Origin: Leucaena leucocephala
Taxonomy: Eukaryota > Streptophyta > Magnoliopsida > Fabales > Fabaceae
Assembly: GCA_037074615.1 (NCBI GenBank)
Contig: CM073550.1
Location: forward strand, 13,596,001-13,660,000
Direction of reading: 5' to 3'
Length of the DNA: 64,000 nucleotides
Numbering within the stretch: position 1 is the first letter of the stretch; every line of letters begins with the position of its first letter. Below, piece by piece: positions 47,901 to 58,657 of the stretch. Under the pieces are notes generated by a model. That model saw only the letters and a program-made list of their open reading frames with translations, was not told the origin of the DNA and ran no database searches. A program made the translations under genes and the position numbers.

Positions 47901-48546
47901 AAATCAATCATCAGCCATTATATTACGAACTAGAGGAAAAAACTCGTGCATACATTCAGCAATTTTAAAGAAACATCAGTGAGCATACTTGGAACTGCCA
48001 CACTTTTATAGACTGATTTTGACTCGTAATTATGATATACTTACGTTATTGCTTGTTTATAGCCTAAGTTCATGTTTGTCTGATTCGTTTTCTTTCCCAA
48101 GTTCTTTGCTCTGTTCATTATTCATTTTTTCATTATATTGTACATGTTGAGGGGCATTTCCACTTCTTTCAAGAATTTCAGTATTCATTTAACGTGAAAC
48201 CATATAACTATATCAAATTTATAATAAGTCAGGACATTTTTAGGGCTTTCAGTTGGCCACGTTGGAAAACCCCAAAAGGCCAAGTTAACACCAAAACATC
48301 ATATGAAGCCTAAAAAATATCCTTCTTTTTTACTTTTTTAGGTAAGACAAAAATATCATGCTTTCAACAACCTTTTCTCTATTTTATGTTTCTTTTTGTG
48401 TCAGCTACCTAGCTGATTTGTTCAACATAAAGAAATCCTCTCAACTACCTGCAAAGATATAGGTCGTATCAAAATATCACGGGATAAGACAATTACTGAC
48501 CTCATATCCAGCAAAAGAAAGTTATAATGAGATCATAATAGAAAGA

Positions 48547-48948
48547 TGTAATGGGCCCGAATGAGAGGGTCCATGAGAATACAAATGAGGCTGGAACAGA
48601 GGGTGTTGTCATGCGTAAGAGTATTCATCAGAGGAGGCCCACATGGAAAGTGAGTGGCAATTAGTTATTTAAGTGGGGAGGGGAAAACAGAATGGGGTGA
48701 GCTGTATTGTGATGTATCTCTTCCTCTCTCTCTCTCTGGATCAGCTTTCTGCATTTTCTCTGTCTTTTCTGTTTTATTCTTCTTCTGGTACTGCAGATTT
48801 CTGACAATTCTGTTATACTGATATTTGATTCTTGAATTTGCAATATATTGGTTATATCATGATCGTAATGATATAACTATTTCATCATTCCATTGCATAT
48901 ACTTGCTTTTAGCTCTTATTTTGGCATCATATATCAGTGAACATTACA
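48547..48948 (+). repeat. 5' LTR of the Ty3/gypsy element
   Basis: 402 bp, TGTAATGGG...CATTACA. Contains the same 118 bp that encode the polyprotein C-terminus in the 3' LTR. Differs from the 3' LTR only at A/G in GTATTC(A/G)TCAG. Confidence 0.95.
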
Positions 48949-48949
48949 A

Positions 48950-48970
48950 TTTGGTGCTTTCATTGAGCTC
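48950..48970 (+). other. Putative primer-binding site of the Ty3/gypsy element
   Basis: TTTGGTGCTTTCATTGAGC starts one base after the LTR end. This sequence is common at this place in plant chromoviruses; I do not assign the primer tRNA from the sequence alone. Confidence 0.6.
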
Positions 48971-48971
48971 C

Positions 48972-51900
48972 ATGGCAAAGGCTACGCGATTCAAGGATTT
49001 ACAAGCGGATGTCAAGAAAATGACAGAATACATTGCGCAAGTGGAGTCTTCAACAAATTCCAAATTTGAGCAGATTCAAGAGCATAACAATGCTCGTTTT
49101 GATCAACTTCAGGCTGGACTTGAGGCACTGGTTCGGGCTCCTAATCCAGGGTTTGATCGCTTAGAAGCTACTCTGGAAACCTTATCCCGGAATCTTGCTA
49201 TTTCCAGTCCAGGGCATGAACAGAGTAGTGGATTCATGGCAGCTGGACATAACCCACCCAATCTGAGAATGGATTTTCCTAAATTCAGTGGAACAGATCC
49301 GATGACTTGGATTTTTCGTGCTGAACAATATTTTGCGTATTATGGAACTCCTGATACACAACGGGTCCTCATCGCATCTGTGAATTTAGAAGGTGATGTC
49401 GTGCCATGGTTTCAGTTATTGCAAAAATCACGGGTTATTACAGACTGGTCATCCCTTACAAAGGCTATTGAGAATGAGTATGGGCCCTCCTTATTTGATA
49501 AACCTCGAGTTCGGTTATTTAAACTCACTCAGAAGGGACTGGCTGCGGAGTATTGTCGTGACTTCATGGCACTAGCAAATCGGACAGATGGTGTCTCCGA
49601 TGAGGCATTGCTTGACTGCTTCGTCGGAGGGTTGCGGGCCGAGGTTCAACGTGATGTAATGGCCCAAAGTCCTTCAACTCTTTTACGGGCCACTGAATTG
49701 GCCAAGCTGTTTGATGTGGCTGGGGCATCTCTTAGTGGATCAAGTGGTTGGTCCAGGTCCACTACATTTCAACCAATGCGTTCTACTATGCCTGTCAAGG
49801 GTTTATCACCTTCATCAACACCAGTACCTTCAGCTCGGTCGGCCGCTCCACCACTTCTTCCTACGCCAACGACGAAACCTTTTTCAGCTGTCAAGAAAAT
49901 ATCACCAGTAGAAATGGCTCTTCGACGAGAAAAAGGTGTTTGCTACACTTGTGACGAGAAATTTTCGCCTAGTCATCGCTGTGCTAATAAACAGTATATG
50001 ATTTTGGAGTCAGAGGATGTTCCTGATGGACTTCACGTGGATATCGTCAACGGTGAGCAGGATACTGGTGAGGATTCTGAGAAACTTTCTCTGCATCATC
50101 TCTCCTTACATGCATTCCAGGGACACCAAGGCACTGCTACAATTCGTTTTGACGGATGCGTCGCAGGCACAAAGGTACAGGTCCTCCTTGACGGTGGTAG
50201 CACTGATAGTTTTATTCACCCCAGGATTGTTAAACATCTTCATCTACCAGTGGAACCGGTGGCTCGCATACAGGTGATGATTGGAGATGGCTTTTCAATG
50301 AAAGGAGAAGGCCTTGTTCGTTCTTTACCTCTCCACATTCAGGACCACCTCATACATATTCCTACATATGTATTACCAATAGCAGGATCTGATGTTCTTG
50401 GGGCGTCTTGGTTGGCGACGCTGGGTCCACATGTGGCTGACTATACAATGGGACATTCCTACATTAAGTTTTTACATGAAGGCAAATTTATCACATTACA
50501 GGGGACTATCCGTTCATCTATCTCCAAGGCTGCGTTTCATCAATTTCAGCGATTAGTAAGTACTGGAGCCATTGCTGAGCTGTTTTATATGCACTTGGAC
50601 ACCCAAGTTGTTGATGACAGTGGCGTAAGGACTTTCACAGCAGAGGTTCCTACAGATATGCGACTTCTAGTGCATCGGTATAAGTTGATTTTTGAGCCAC
50701 CCAAGGGATTACCTCCATCGAGAGCCCACGAACATCACATTTTATTACAACCAGATACAGCTCCTGTTAAAGTCAGACCTTATCGTTATCCTTTTAGTCA
50801 AAAGGATGTAATTGAAAAAATGATTGTAGAGCTTTTACAGGATGGTTTAATTCAACCTAGTACTAGTCCTTTCTCAGCTCCAGTAATACTAGTGAAGAAA
50901 AAGGATGGCACATGGCGATTTTGTGTGGACTATAGGGCTTTAAATATGGTGACTATTAAGGATTCTTTCCCTATACCTACTGTTGATGAACTTTTGGATG
51001 AATTAGGTGGCTCAGTTTATTAGACAAAACTTGATCTGCGTTCAGGTTATCATCAGATACGTATGGCTCCGGGTGATAGAGAAAAGACAGCTTTTCGAAC
51101 TCATCAAGGACTATATGAATGGCTTGTCATGCCATTTGGGCTCACTAATGCTCCAGCTACCTTTCAGGCCCTTATGAATTCTGTCTTTCAACCTTTTTTA
51201 AGGAAATTTGTCCTAATTTTTTTTGATGATATACTGATTTATAGTGGTTCTTGGTCCCAACATCTTTGCCATGTAGAGGAAGTATTTAAGATCATGGTTC
51301 AACATCGTCTCTTTGCCAAATTATCTAAGTGTTCTTTTGGAAGCACTAAAGTGGAATACCTTGGCCATATTGTCTCTGCTACTGGAGTTGCCATGGATCA
51401 TTCTAAAGTTGAAACAGTTCAACGATGGCCTACACCTCTATCTGTTTCACAACTGTGGGGTTTCCTTGGACTATCTGGTTACTATCGTCGTTTTATTAGA
51501 CAATATGCTTCCTTGGCAAGTCCATTAACGAAGCTTTTACAGAAAGATTCTTTTAATTGGTCTCCAGAAGCACAAACAGCTTTTGACCAACTCAAGTTGG
51601 CTCTTATACAGGCTCCCACACTGGTTTTACCTGATTTTTCAGAACCTTTTGTATTAGAAACCGATGCTTCAGGGCTGGGTATTGGTGCTGTGTTAAGTCA
51701 GCGGGGTCATCCAATTGCTTACTTCTCCAAACAGTTATCACCCAGAATGCAATCTCAGTCGGCTTATGTTAGGGAACTATATGCGATCACTGCAGCAGTA
51801 GCAAAATTTCGACATTACTTATTTGGCCATCGCTTTGTGATTCGTACTGATCAGGAAAGTCTGCAACATCTATCTCACCAGGTACTGCAGACACCAGAAC

Positions 51901-53597
51901 AGGAATCTTTTCTACCTAAGTTGCTAGGTTATGATTATACAATTGAGTATAAACCAGGCAAGTCAAATATCGCAGCAGATTCTTTATCTCGGGTGACTTG
52001 TATGGCACTTATTCAAATCAATTCTTCTATCATTGAAGATATACTTCCCTGTTTGCGCGCTTCCTCTTATATTAAGGCCACTGTCAGTAAATTACAAGAG
52101 GAACTGACATTATTACCAGGATTTGAAAGTCAGGATGGCTTGTTATATTGGAAAGGTCGTCTCGTTATTCCTGCTGATCATTCCGAGTTAAAACGATGCA
52201 TCTTGCTTGAATATCATTCTTCTCCAGTTGGGGGGCATGCTGGCATATTACGCACTTTCCATTGCTTGGCTGCCCTATTCTTTTGGCCACATATGCGACG
52301 AGATGTTAAGACTTTCATCCGTCAATGCGTTGTTTGTCAGCAAGCCAAGTCCTTACAAACACAGCCTCCAGGCTTGTTATCTCCATTACCTATCCCTTCT
52401 CAAATATGGGAAGACGTTGCTATGGATTTTATTACTGCATTACCTCTTGTGAAAGGATATTCTGTCATTTTTGTGGTAATTGATCGGCTCTCTAAGTATG
52501 CTCACTTTATGCCATTACAAGCTTCTTATACCAGTGAGCAAGTTGCCGAAGTTTTTCTACATGCGGTGGTCAAACTTCATGGTTTCCCAAAAACTATAGT
52601 TTCTGATCGAGATAAAGTGTTTGTGAGTTCTTTTTGGCGACACTTAACTACAGTACATGGCAGTACCCTTCACATGACTTCTTCATATCATCCACAATCA
52701 GATGCCCAATCTGAAATTATGAATAAATGTCTGGAAATGTATTTACGCTGTTTTGTCTTTGACAGTCCTCGACATTGGCTTGATTATCTTCCCTGGGCTG
52801 AATTCTGGTATAACACATCTCACCATACAGCTATTGGTATGACTCCCTTTCGTGCTGTTTATGGACGTGATTCCCCATCCATTTTGCCTGCTGATTTTGC
52901 TGCAGATATGCCCACTGATTTAGCTACCCAGTTGCAATATCGTGACCGCTTAATGGTACAGCTGAAGAGGAATCTCTTGCAAGCACAAAACAGAATGAAA
53001 AGGTATGCTGATATGAGTCGCACAGATGTTCACTTCAATGTAGGTGATTTGGTATTTGTCAAATTACAACCCTATCGTCAGCACTCTGTTACATTACGGA
53101 AACATAGTAAGTTAGCCATGAAGTATTTTGGGCCTTTTCCCATCACTCATAAAATTGGGACAGTAGCTTATCGTTTACAACTTCCTGATCATGCAAAGAT
53201 TCATCCGGTGTTTCATGTCTCTTTGTTAAAAAGATATCATGGCCCTGTGGCAACTCCTTATGTGCCTTTACCATTGTTATCTGAACCAGAGGGACCAATT
53301 TTGTGTCCAATTGATATTCTGGAGTCCCGTATTGTGCAAAAAGGAAATGAATGGTTGCCACAGATTTTGGTGCAGTGGGATGGTTTAGACAATCCTACTT
53401 GGGAATTTGTTCCTGAGTTTCAATCCTTGTATCCTTCATTTGACCTTGGGGACAAGGTCAATCTTGCACGAGAGGGTATTGTAATGGGCCCGAATGAGAG
53501 GGTCCATGAGAATACAAATGAGGCTGGAACAGAGGGTGTTGTCATGCGTAAGAGTATTCGTCAGAGGAGGCCCACATGGAAAGTGAGTGGCAATTAG
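48972..53597 (+). pseudogene. Ty3/gypsy gag-pol polyprotein with one in-frame stop
   Basis: The frame from the ATG at 48972 runs to a TAG at 51021-51023, then continues open in the same frame to the TAG at 53595-53597, about 1,541 codons in all. Gag occupies about residues 1-320; a CCHC knuckle begins near residue 323 (CYTCDEKFSPSHRC). The protease motif LLDGGSTDSF is near 406. Reverse transcriptase covers about 600-790 with FFDDILIYS near 748. RNase H starts near 890 (ETDASG). The integrase HHCC zinc region is about 1082-1122, with catalytic D, D, E in MDF, SDRDK and QSEIM (about 1155-1250), and a chromodomain at about 1455-1500. The stop falls inside reverse transcriptase, so this copy probably cannot make full Pol itself. 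The last 39 codons and stop lie inside the 3' LTR. Confidence 0.93.
53466..53479 (+). other. Putative polypurine tract before the 3' LTR
   Basis: GCACGAGAGGGTAT directly precedes the LTR start at 53480, with GAGAGGG as the purine core. It overlaps the coding frame of the polyprotein, which reads on into the LTR. It is short and not purely purine, so confidence is moderate. Confidence 0.55.
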
Positions 53598-53881
53598 TTA
53601 TTTAAGTGGGGAGGGGAAAACAGAATGGGGTGAGCTGTATTGTGATGTATCTCTTCCTCTCTCTCTCTCTGGATCAGCTTTCTGCATTTTCTCTGTCTTT
53701 TCTGTTTTATTCTTCTTCTGGTACTGCAGATTTCTGACAATTCTGTTATACTGATATTTGATTCTTGAATTTGCAATATATTGGTTATATCATGATCGTA
53801 ATGATATAACTATTTCATCATTCCATTGCATATACTTGCTTTTAGCTCTTATTTTGGCATCATATATCAGTGAACATTACA
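53480..53881 (+). repeat. 3' LTR of the Ty3/gypsy element
   Basis: 402 bp, one base different from the 5' LTR. It encodes the final part of the polyprotein (stop at 53595-53597) and is followed by the target duplication AAAGA at 53882-53886. Confidence 0.95.
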
Positions 53882-54631
53882 AAAGATTCACATCCTGCCT
53901 TGCATATTTGATTCGAAATGGTGGTGCTGAAAAACTGTTGTCTGCATCGTCTATTTTCCAAACGGTGCATAAATTGTCAAAGCCCACTTCAGGAGCTGCA
54001 ACGAAAGATCAAGATGGATTCTCAGATTTCAATCTAATTTAATCGCAGACGAAAGATAGAAAACCATCTGATGGACCAAGGTACTTCAAATAAAAAACAT
54101 TAGTGTCACTACCATATGATATCAAAAGCATATTGTAGTAATAAATAATAGGTTTTAAAACCTTAAAAAGAGTTTTCAAAACATGAAGGCTAGATATTTT
54201 GACTTAAATTCAGATTATGAGAATTTCAAGTCCAATTTATTCATCCCCTAAGCTCTAAAAAAAAGTAAAAAAACTGATAATAATAGAAAATATTGGTGCA
54301 TAAGCTCTAAAAGTTACACATCCCCTAAGCCAAAATGACACATGGCTGACACAGAGCAACGACCAGATGAAGTTTTGTCTATCTTTTACATTGAGAAATG
54401 GAAGACTTTGGCTTCAGGTCATATAAATTGGCAATAGTGAACATCATTGTACGGTCCACGATTTCCATTATCTGGTCTAGACTGAATAGGAGAAAAGATT
54501 ATGGATGGCAAAGAAACAGCATTATGAGGATCACATCATGACTCATGATACAAGCTTGTCTTCTAAGACCCTAAAATTAAGGTTTTGTATCATTTGTTTC
54601 CACATTCCATCTTTTGACGGGAAAAAAAAAA

Positions 54632-54655
54632 AACACACACACACACACACACACA
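54632..54655. repeat. (CA)n microsatellite
   Basis: About eleven CA dinucleotides after an A12 run, within an intron of the FAM135-like pseudogene. Confidence 0.95.
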
Positions 54656-55416
54656 AAGAAGAATATCAAACAGGCCTTTTATAGAACTATTAAATCATAC
54701 AAAACATTAATATCGTTTTTTTTTTAAGAAAAGGAAGTTTAAGTGACTACTGCTGACACAAGAAGTATGATCATTCTAGAAAACTAACCGAAGTTCCAGA
54801 ATATTTTAAAGGCTTGATTAATGACCTAATCAAAACCATATAAAAAAATTTAGTGAGCACCTGCATTGTGCGAATTAAAAAGCAAAGCAATTCTCTCTGA
54901 GTCTCATCTGTTAAGAAAAATTGATTGGCAAGCTCATGTAGCTAACTACTTGAAAAGAAAAAGAACTTGTTCACCATATGTTGCACCTTAGAACAAAATT
55001 GCATGGAAATCGCATAAACACGCACAAACACACTAATCAAACAGGCACAAGCTCTAACTGAACCTGAATTCATCGATCTAGGAATTATTCACGTCTAACT
55101 ACAGAGAAACAACTGAAATGAATCACTAATATCTCAAAAGATTGTAAATATATTCACCTTCATACTGAACTACCCGTGCCGGAATCCCAGGATAGGAGTC
55201 TTTGTCGTCCTCCCATCTCAAAGTAACCTTGATTTTGTAACATCTACATTACATGACTAACATTTAAAAATAAAAAGGAATACATAAAAAGTATTTGAAA
55301 CAACATTCACCATTACTCATCAATTCTGCTGAAACTAGAACATACCCTTGTTCGAAAAGGTCTAGATTATGAAACCTATGAATGTAAATAGCAACTTCAT
55401 GAACAGCATCCATCAT

Positions 55417-57955
55417 ATATAGTAGATTTGCTCTTGCAGGGCCAGGTTGCTCAACTTTTGGACGACATATTCCTCTGATTGAGACCCATAAACCATCTTA
55501 GTCTCCGGATCCCAAACGTGAGTGGCACTGGCAGATAATATGATACTGAAACCCAATTCCCAAATTATCATCCCTAGTTGCTTCAGTTGAAGTTGAGCAA
55601 AACCCACAACTCCTGAACCAAAATGAACCCAACACCAGCCTTCCCACGCCCCTTAGTTTCCATGCTTACTAAACCCATCACAAGCTTCTCCCTCTTCAAA
55701 GATATATAGCTTTAATATCAAATTGCAGAGCACATCTGTAATGTAGGATTTGAGTTGAAGCAATTGATGGGGTAGAGAGTTAGGAAAAGCTGGGGAAAAA
55801 ATGGTGAAAAGGTGGAAGAAGGAACGCGTGGAAAGAACTAAGAACGGAGCGGACTTTTTTGTGCAATCATTCTTGTACCTAGTTGGCACACAGCAGGACC
55901 CAACCAAGAAAAATCAAGGAAAAAAAAAGCATCACTTTTGTGTCAAACCCTACACAGGAGCAGGTGATGATCATGGCATTAATGCTAGTTTTTTCTTTTG
56001 GTCTATTTTTTTAATTAAGTTCCCCAAATAAATAAAAATGGGAACTTTGAAAAGTGCCCCAGCAGGGGGAGGAGCATGTATAGTCATGCGCCTACATTGT
56101 GACATTTTACCAGGGTGGATCGAAAATCACGGGTCGTGACTTGTCTGAAAATTTTGGTCGCTTTCATAATATTCATCTTATCATCGTTGCCCGTAGGTTA
56201 GAAGATAGATCCCTTAAAGGTTAAGACATAAAAGTAAGCTTCTTTTACTATCTGATCTTGATGCCATGGAAAATTATTATCAAGGTAAATCTTAGTCCAA
56301 CTCTCTCAGTTCCTGTTTGGTTCGCTGAAATTCAGAGATGTTTCTTACAAAATTGGAAATAAAAATTGAGTTTCTTAATCTTTATAGTTAGCAATGAAGA
56401 TTAGGGTATTATTATTATCTTTTCATATTTTTTGTTTCTTATAAAAAATTTCTGTATTTATCAAATCGTGCTTTTAAATCCAATTCGTTTTTATTTTCTT
56501 TTTCATTTTCACCAAAAAATGATTTCAACAAATCAAGTGGCCTTAATCTTCACCTTCTTTAAAATCTATTTTATTATATTTATTATTTTTTTTAAATTAT
56601 TTTATTAATATTTTCTCAACAATAATCAAATAAAATATAAAAAGATATAGTTAAAAAAGATAATTATAGTATTTTAAAAAAATATTTTATATAAATTAAT
56701 TTTTTAATATAATTAAATATGTCATATATTAAATATTAAAAGAATAATAATTTTATTTATAACAAACAAAATATTAAATAGAAATAACAAGATAAATCAG
56801 ATGCCTCAAACACTAGTTTATAAAATCCATACTACTTGATCAAAGTTCTTATATTTATACTAATCACTTAAAATTTGATAAAATTATACTTAATATTCTG
56901 CCTAATCTGTTTTTAAAAAATGTAATTCACTATCTTTAATTCTTTTTCAATAAAATTAGAGTGCTTCACCTGATTATATCTTATATCTTTTTTACCGTCT
57001 TAACTTGACTCTACTAAATAAACACCTTAATAATGTTTTGTCATTATTTGTCACTACAAAGTGACATGAAATATTATTGACTGGGTAACAAATTTATAAA
57101 ATTTGATAAAATAATATATATATATATATAGGCATATAGCAAAAAAAAATAATTCTTACCATATATTTTACTTATTTTTATACAAAAAATTAATATTTAT
57201 ATATCTATTCTAAATAAATCTTTAATTATATTTTTTTGTATGCATGACATAGCCGGCCCCATAGATTTTATGATTAAAGAATTTTAAAACAATACTATTT
57301 AAATTTTAAAATCTCAAATCATGAATTACTACAAAAATATGTTATTATTTTTTTATGAGAATAATCAATAATTTATAAAATATAGTAAAATTACTGATTT
57401 ATAATTTTAAAATTTAAATAATTTTTTTTAGATTTTCTCAAGAGTTAAATTTATCTTCATTTGACAACTTGAGTAAGTAACATAAAAAATCAACTCCTTC
57501 CTAAAATTAAGAAAATATCTTTTTTTATACTATTTATTAGATTTTATTACTAGGTATCTAATCTCAAAATTCATAGTTATCCTTTTTAATATAAATATTT
57601 TTTTTAAAAATTGAATTTAAGACCTAAAGAAATTTAATAGAGTTCAAGATCATAGCTTTATAAGTTCTACTTTAACACTAATATCCTTTGGTTAAGGAGC
57701 ACTTGGCTTCAAACCCAAAGGTAAAGACTAAAACAATTATATCAGCACAACGACTAAGTAATCTGAGTACCTTCACAATTAGCTTCTTTCCAACTTTTCC
57801 AACATCTGCCATTGTCTGCCGAAGTCTACGCATGAGAGAGGAAAGTGAATCTGCATGTTGCAGCATTACCTTAAGAGACTGAATAATGATCAAATATACT
57901 CTTTCTCTGACATAAACCTTTTTGAATGAAAATAAGGAAATGGGGTGGTCACATT
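55417..57955. other. 5' region of the FAM135-like pseudogene and intergenic DNA, no other gene seen
   Basis: The part 55417-55900 has coding-like composition and is probably the leader or an unresolved first exon of the minus-strand FAM135-like gene; in-frame codons upstream of the Met at 55416 stay open for about 25 codons before a stop. From 56300 to 57650 the DNA is AT-rich and non-coding, with a (TA)n tract at about 57115-57131. The segment 57690-57955 is probably the 3' untranslated region of the iron transporter homologue. Confidence 0.5.
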
Positions 57956-58657
57956 TCATTCATAAAGCTGCAATCCACAAGAACCCAACAGCTTGGTCAA
58001 CCCAAAAGTGATGCCCATAGCTATTAATCCTCCAGAAACAACCCTCACAGATGATCTCAAAATGGGACTCTTTCCCAACACAGCTCCCACCAATCCAAAC
58101 ACTGACAAAGCCAAAGTAGCCACAGTGACAACCACCATTAGCCTCATCTTATAATCTGTTATGAATGCAGCAGAAAGCAGAGGAATCAATGCTCCTATGC
58201 TAAATGACACTGCTGATGCAAATGCCGCTTGATATGGATTTGGCAGCTTCATGTTCATATCCTTCATCTTCTCCTTCTGCTTCTCTTCATCATCTTCTTC
58301 TTCAATCATTTCCCTCTTCATCTGTGAAACTTCAACATCATACTGAGTGTAAACTGACACAAACTCTCCTATTGCCATACTGCAGGCTCCTGCTATTGAC
58401 CCTGCAAAACCAGAAAGCACCATGGATTTGGAATCTGTTTTAACAGCTCCAACACCCATCATCAGTGCTGCAACTGAAAGCAAACCGTCATTGGCTCCCA
58501 ATATCGCAGCACGAAGCCATTGAGCCCTCTGAGAGTAGTCAGGCTGATCGGTTTCTTCGGTTGGAGTTCGGGTGGTTTGTTTATGATCAGCTTCATAATT
58601 TGCTTCCATTGGGCTTGGGCCTACTGCTGCATGGTTGAGGGATAAAATGGCAGCCAT
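57956..58657 (-). CDS. Vacuolar iron transporter homologue (VTL / nodulin-21-like)
   Basis: Single exon, 233 residues, ATG at 58657 (ATGGCTGCC). After a hydrophilic N-terminus the CCC1/VIT1 domain begins at about residue 43 with AQWLRAAILGANDGLLSVAA and continues with GVGAVKTDSKSMVLSGFAGS, GACSMAIGEFVSVYTQYDVE, an acidic-basic linker (EEEDDEEKQKEKMKDMNMKL), NPYQAAFASAVSFSIGALIP and two more membrane segments, five in total. This is the short VTL type, which lacks the long metal-binding loop of true VIT1. Family members load iron into vacuoles or the symbiosome and are usually repressed under iron shortage. It lies divergently to the F-box gene at 61073. No defect seen. A decayed copy of its middle part is at 8623. 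Confidence 0.93.
   Translation of the reverse strand: MAAILSLNHAAVGPSPMEANYEADHKQTTRTPTEETDQPDYSQRAQWLRAAILGANDGLLSVAALMMGVGAVKTDSKSMVLSGFAGSIAGACSMAIGEFVSVYTQYDVEVSQMKREMIEEEDDEEKQKEKMKDMNMKLPNPYQAAFASAVSFSIGALIPLLSAAFITDYKMRLMVVVTVATLALSVFGLVGAVLGKSPILRSSVRVVSGGLIAMGITFGLTKLLGSCGLQLYE

Larger units (their letters stand above)
48547..53881 (+). mobile_element. Complete Ty3/gypsy chromovirus retrotransposon (5,335 bp, Reina-like)
   Basis: The element has two 402-bp LTRs (48547-48948 and 53480-53881), each TG...CA, differing at a single base by direct reading, and is flanked by the 5-bp target duplication AAAGA (48542-48546 and 53882-53886). It carries one gag-pol frame with order gag, zinc knuckle, protease, reverse transcriptase, RNase H, integrase, chromodomain. 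Short LTRs and small total size with a C-terminal chromodomain suggest the Reina clade; this is inferred. The near-identity of the LTRs means a very recent insertion. It lies in the third coding exon of the minus-strand FAM135-like gene, in opposite orientation. Confidence 0.96.
42487..55416 (-). pseudogene. FAM135-like putative lipase/serine esterase gene, disrupted
   Basis: Exons supported on the minus strand: 55416(or earlier)-55346 (EVAIYIHRFHNLDLFEQG), 55243-55158, 53995-53882 continuing at 48541-48501, 47889-47828, 47671-47485, about 47130-46880, 46741-46653, 46345-46234, 46010-45968, about 45830-45597, 44150-43892, 43804-43599, 43311-43261 and about 42767-42487. The N-terminal domain and the alpha/beta-hydrolase (DUF676) part with VVFVHGFQ and the nucleophile motif FVGHSIGN are typical of plant FAM135 proteins, whose substrate is unknown. 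Lesions: a Ty3/gypsy element in exon 3; TAA at 48522-48524 where Phe-Asn is expected; a frame change near 45745; a frame change near 42702 leading to TGC-TAA. A GC donor follows HGFQ (45596). The true 5' end and one exon near 47270-47335 are uncertain. Confidence 0.82.

Noticed and set aside
48661..48843. 60-codon minus-strand frame, present again at 53594-53776
   Set aside because: Both are the same stretch of the two LTRs of the Ty3/gypsy element; repetition comes from LTR identity, not from gene conservation.
42487..55416. Interpretation of the retrotransposon as an ordinary intronic insertion in a working gene
   Set aside because: The coding sequence is continuous across the 5-bp target duplication on both sides, so the insertion point is exonic, and there are other stops and frame changes.
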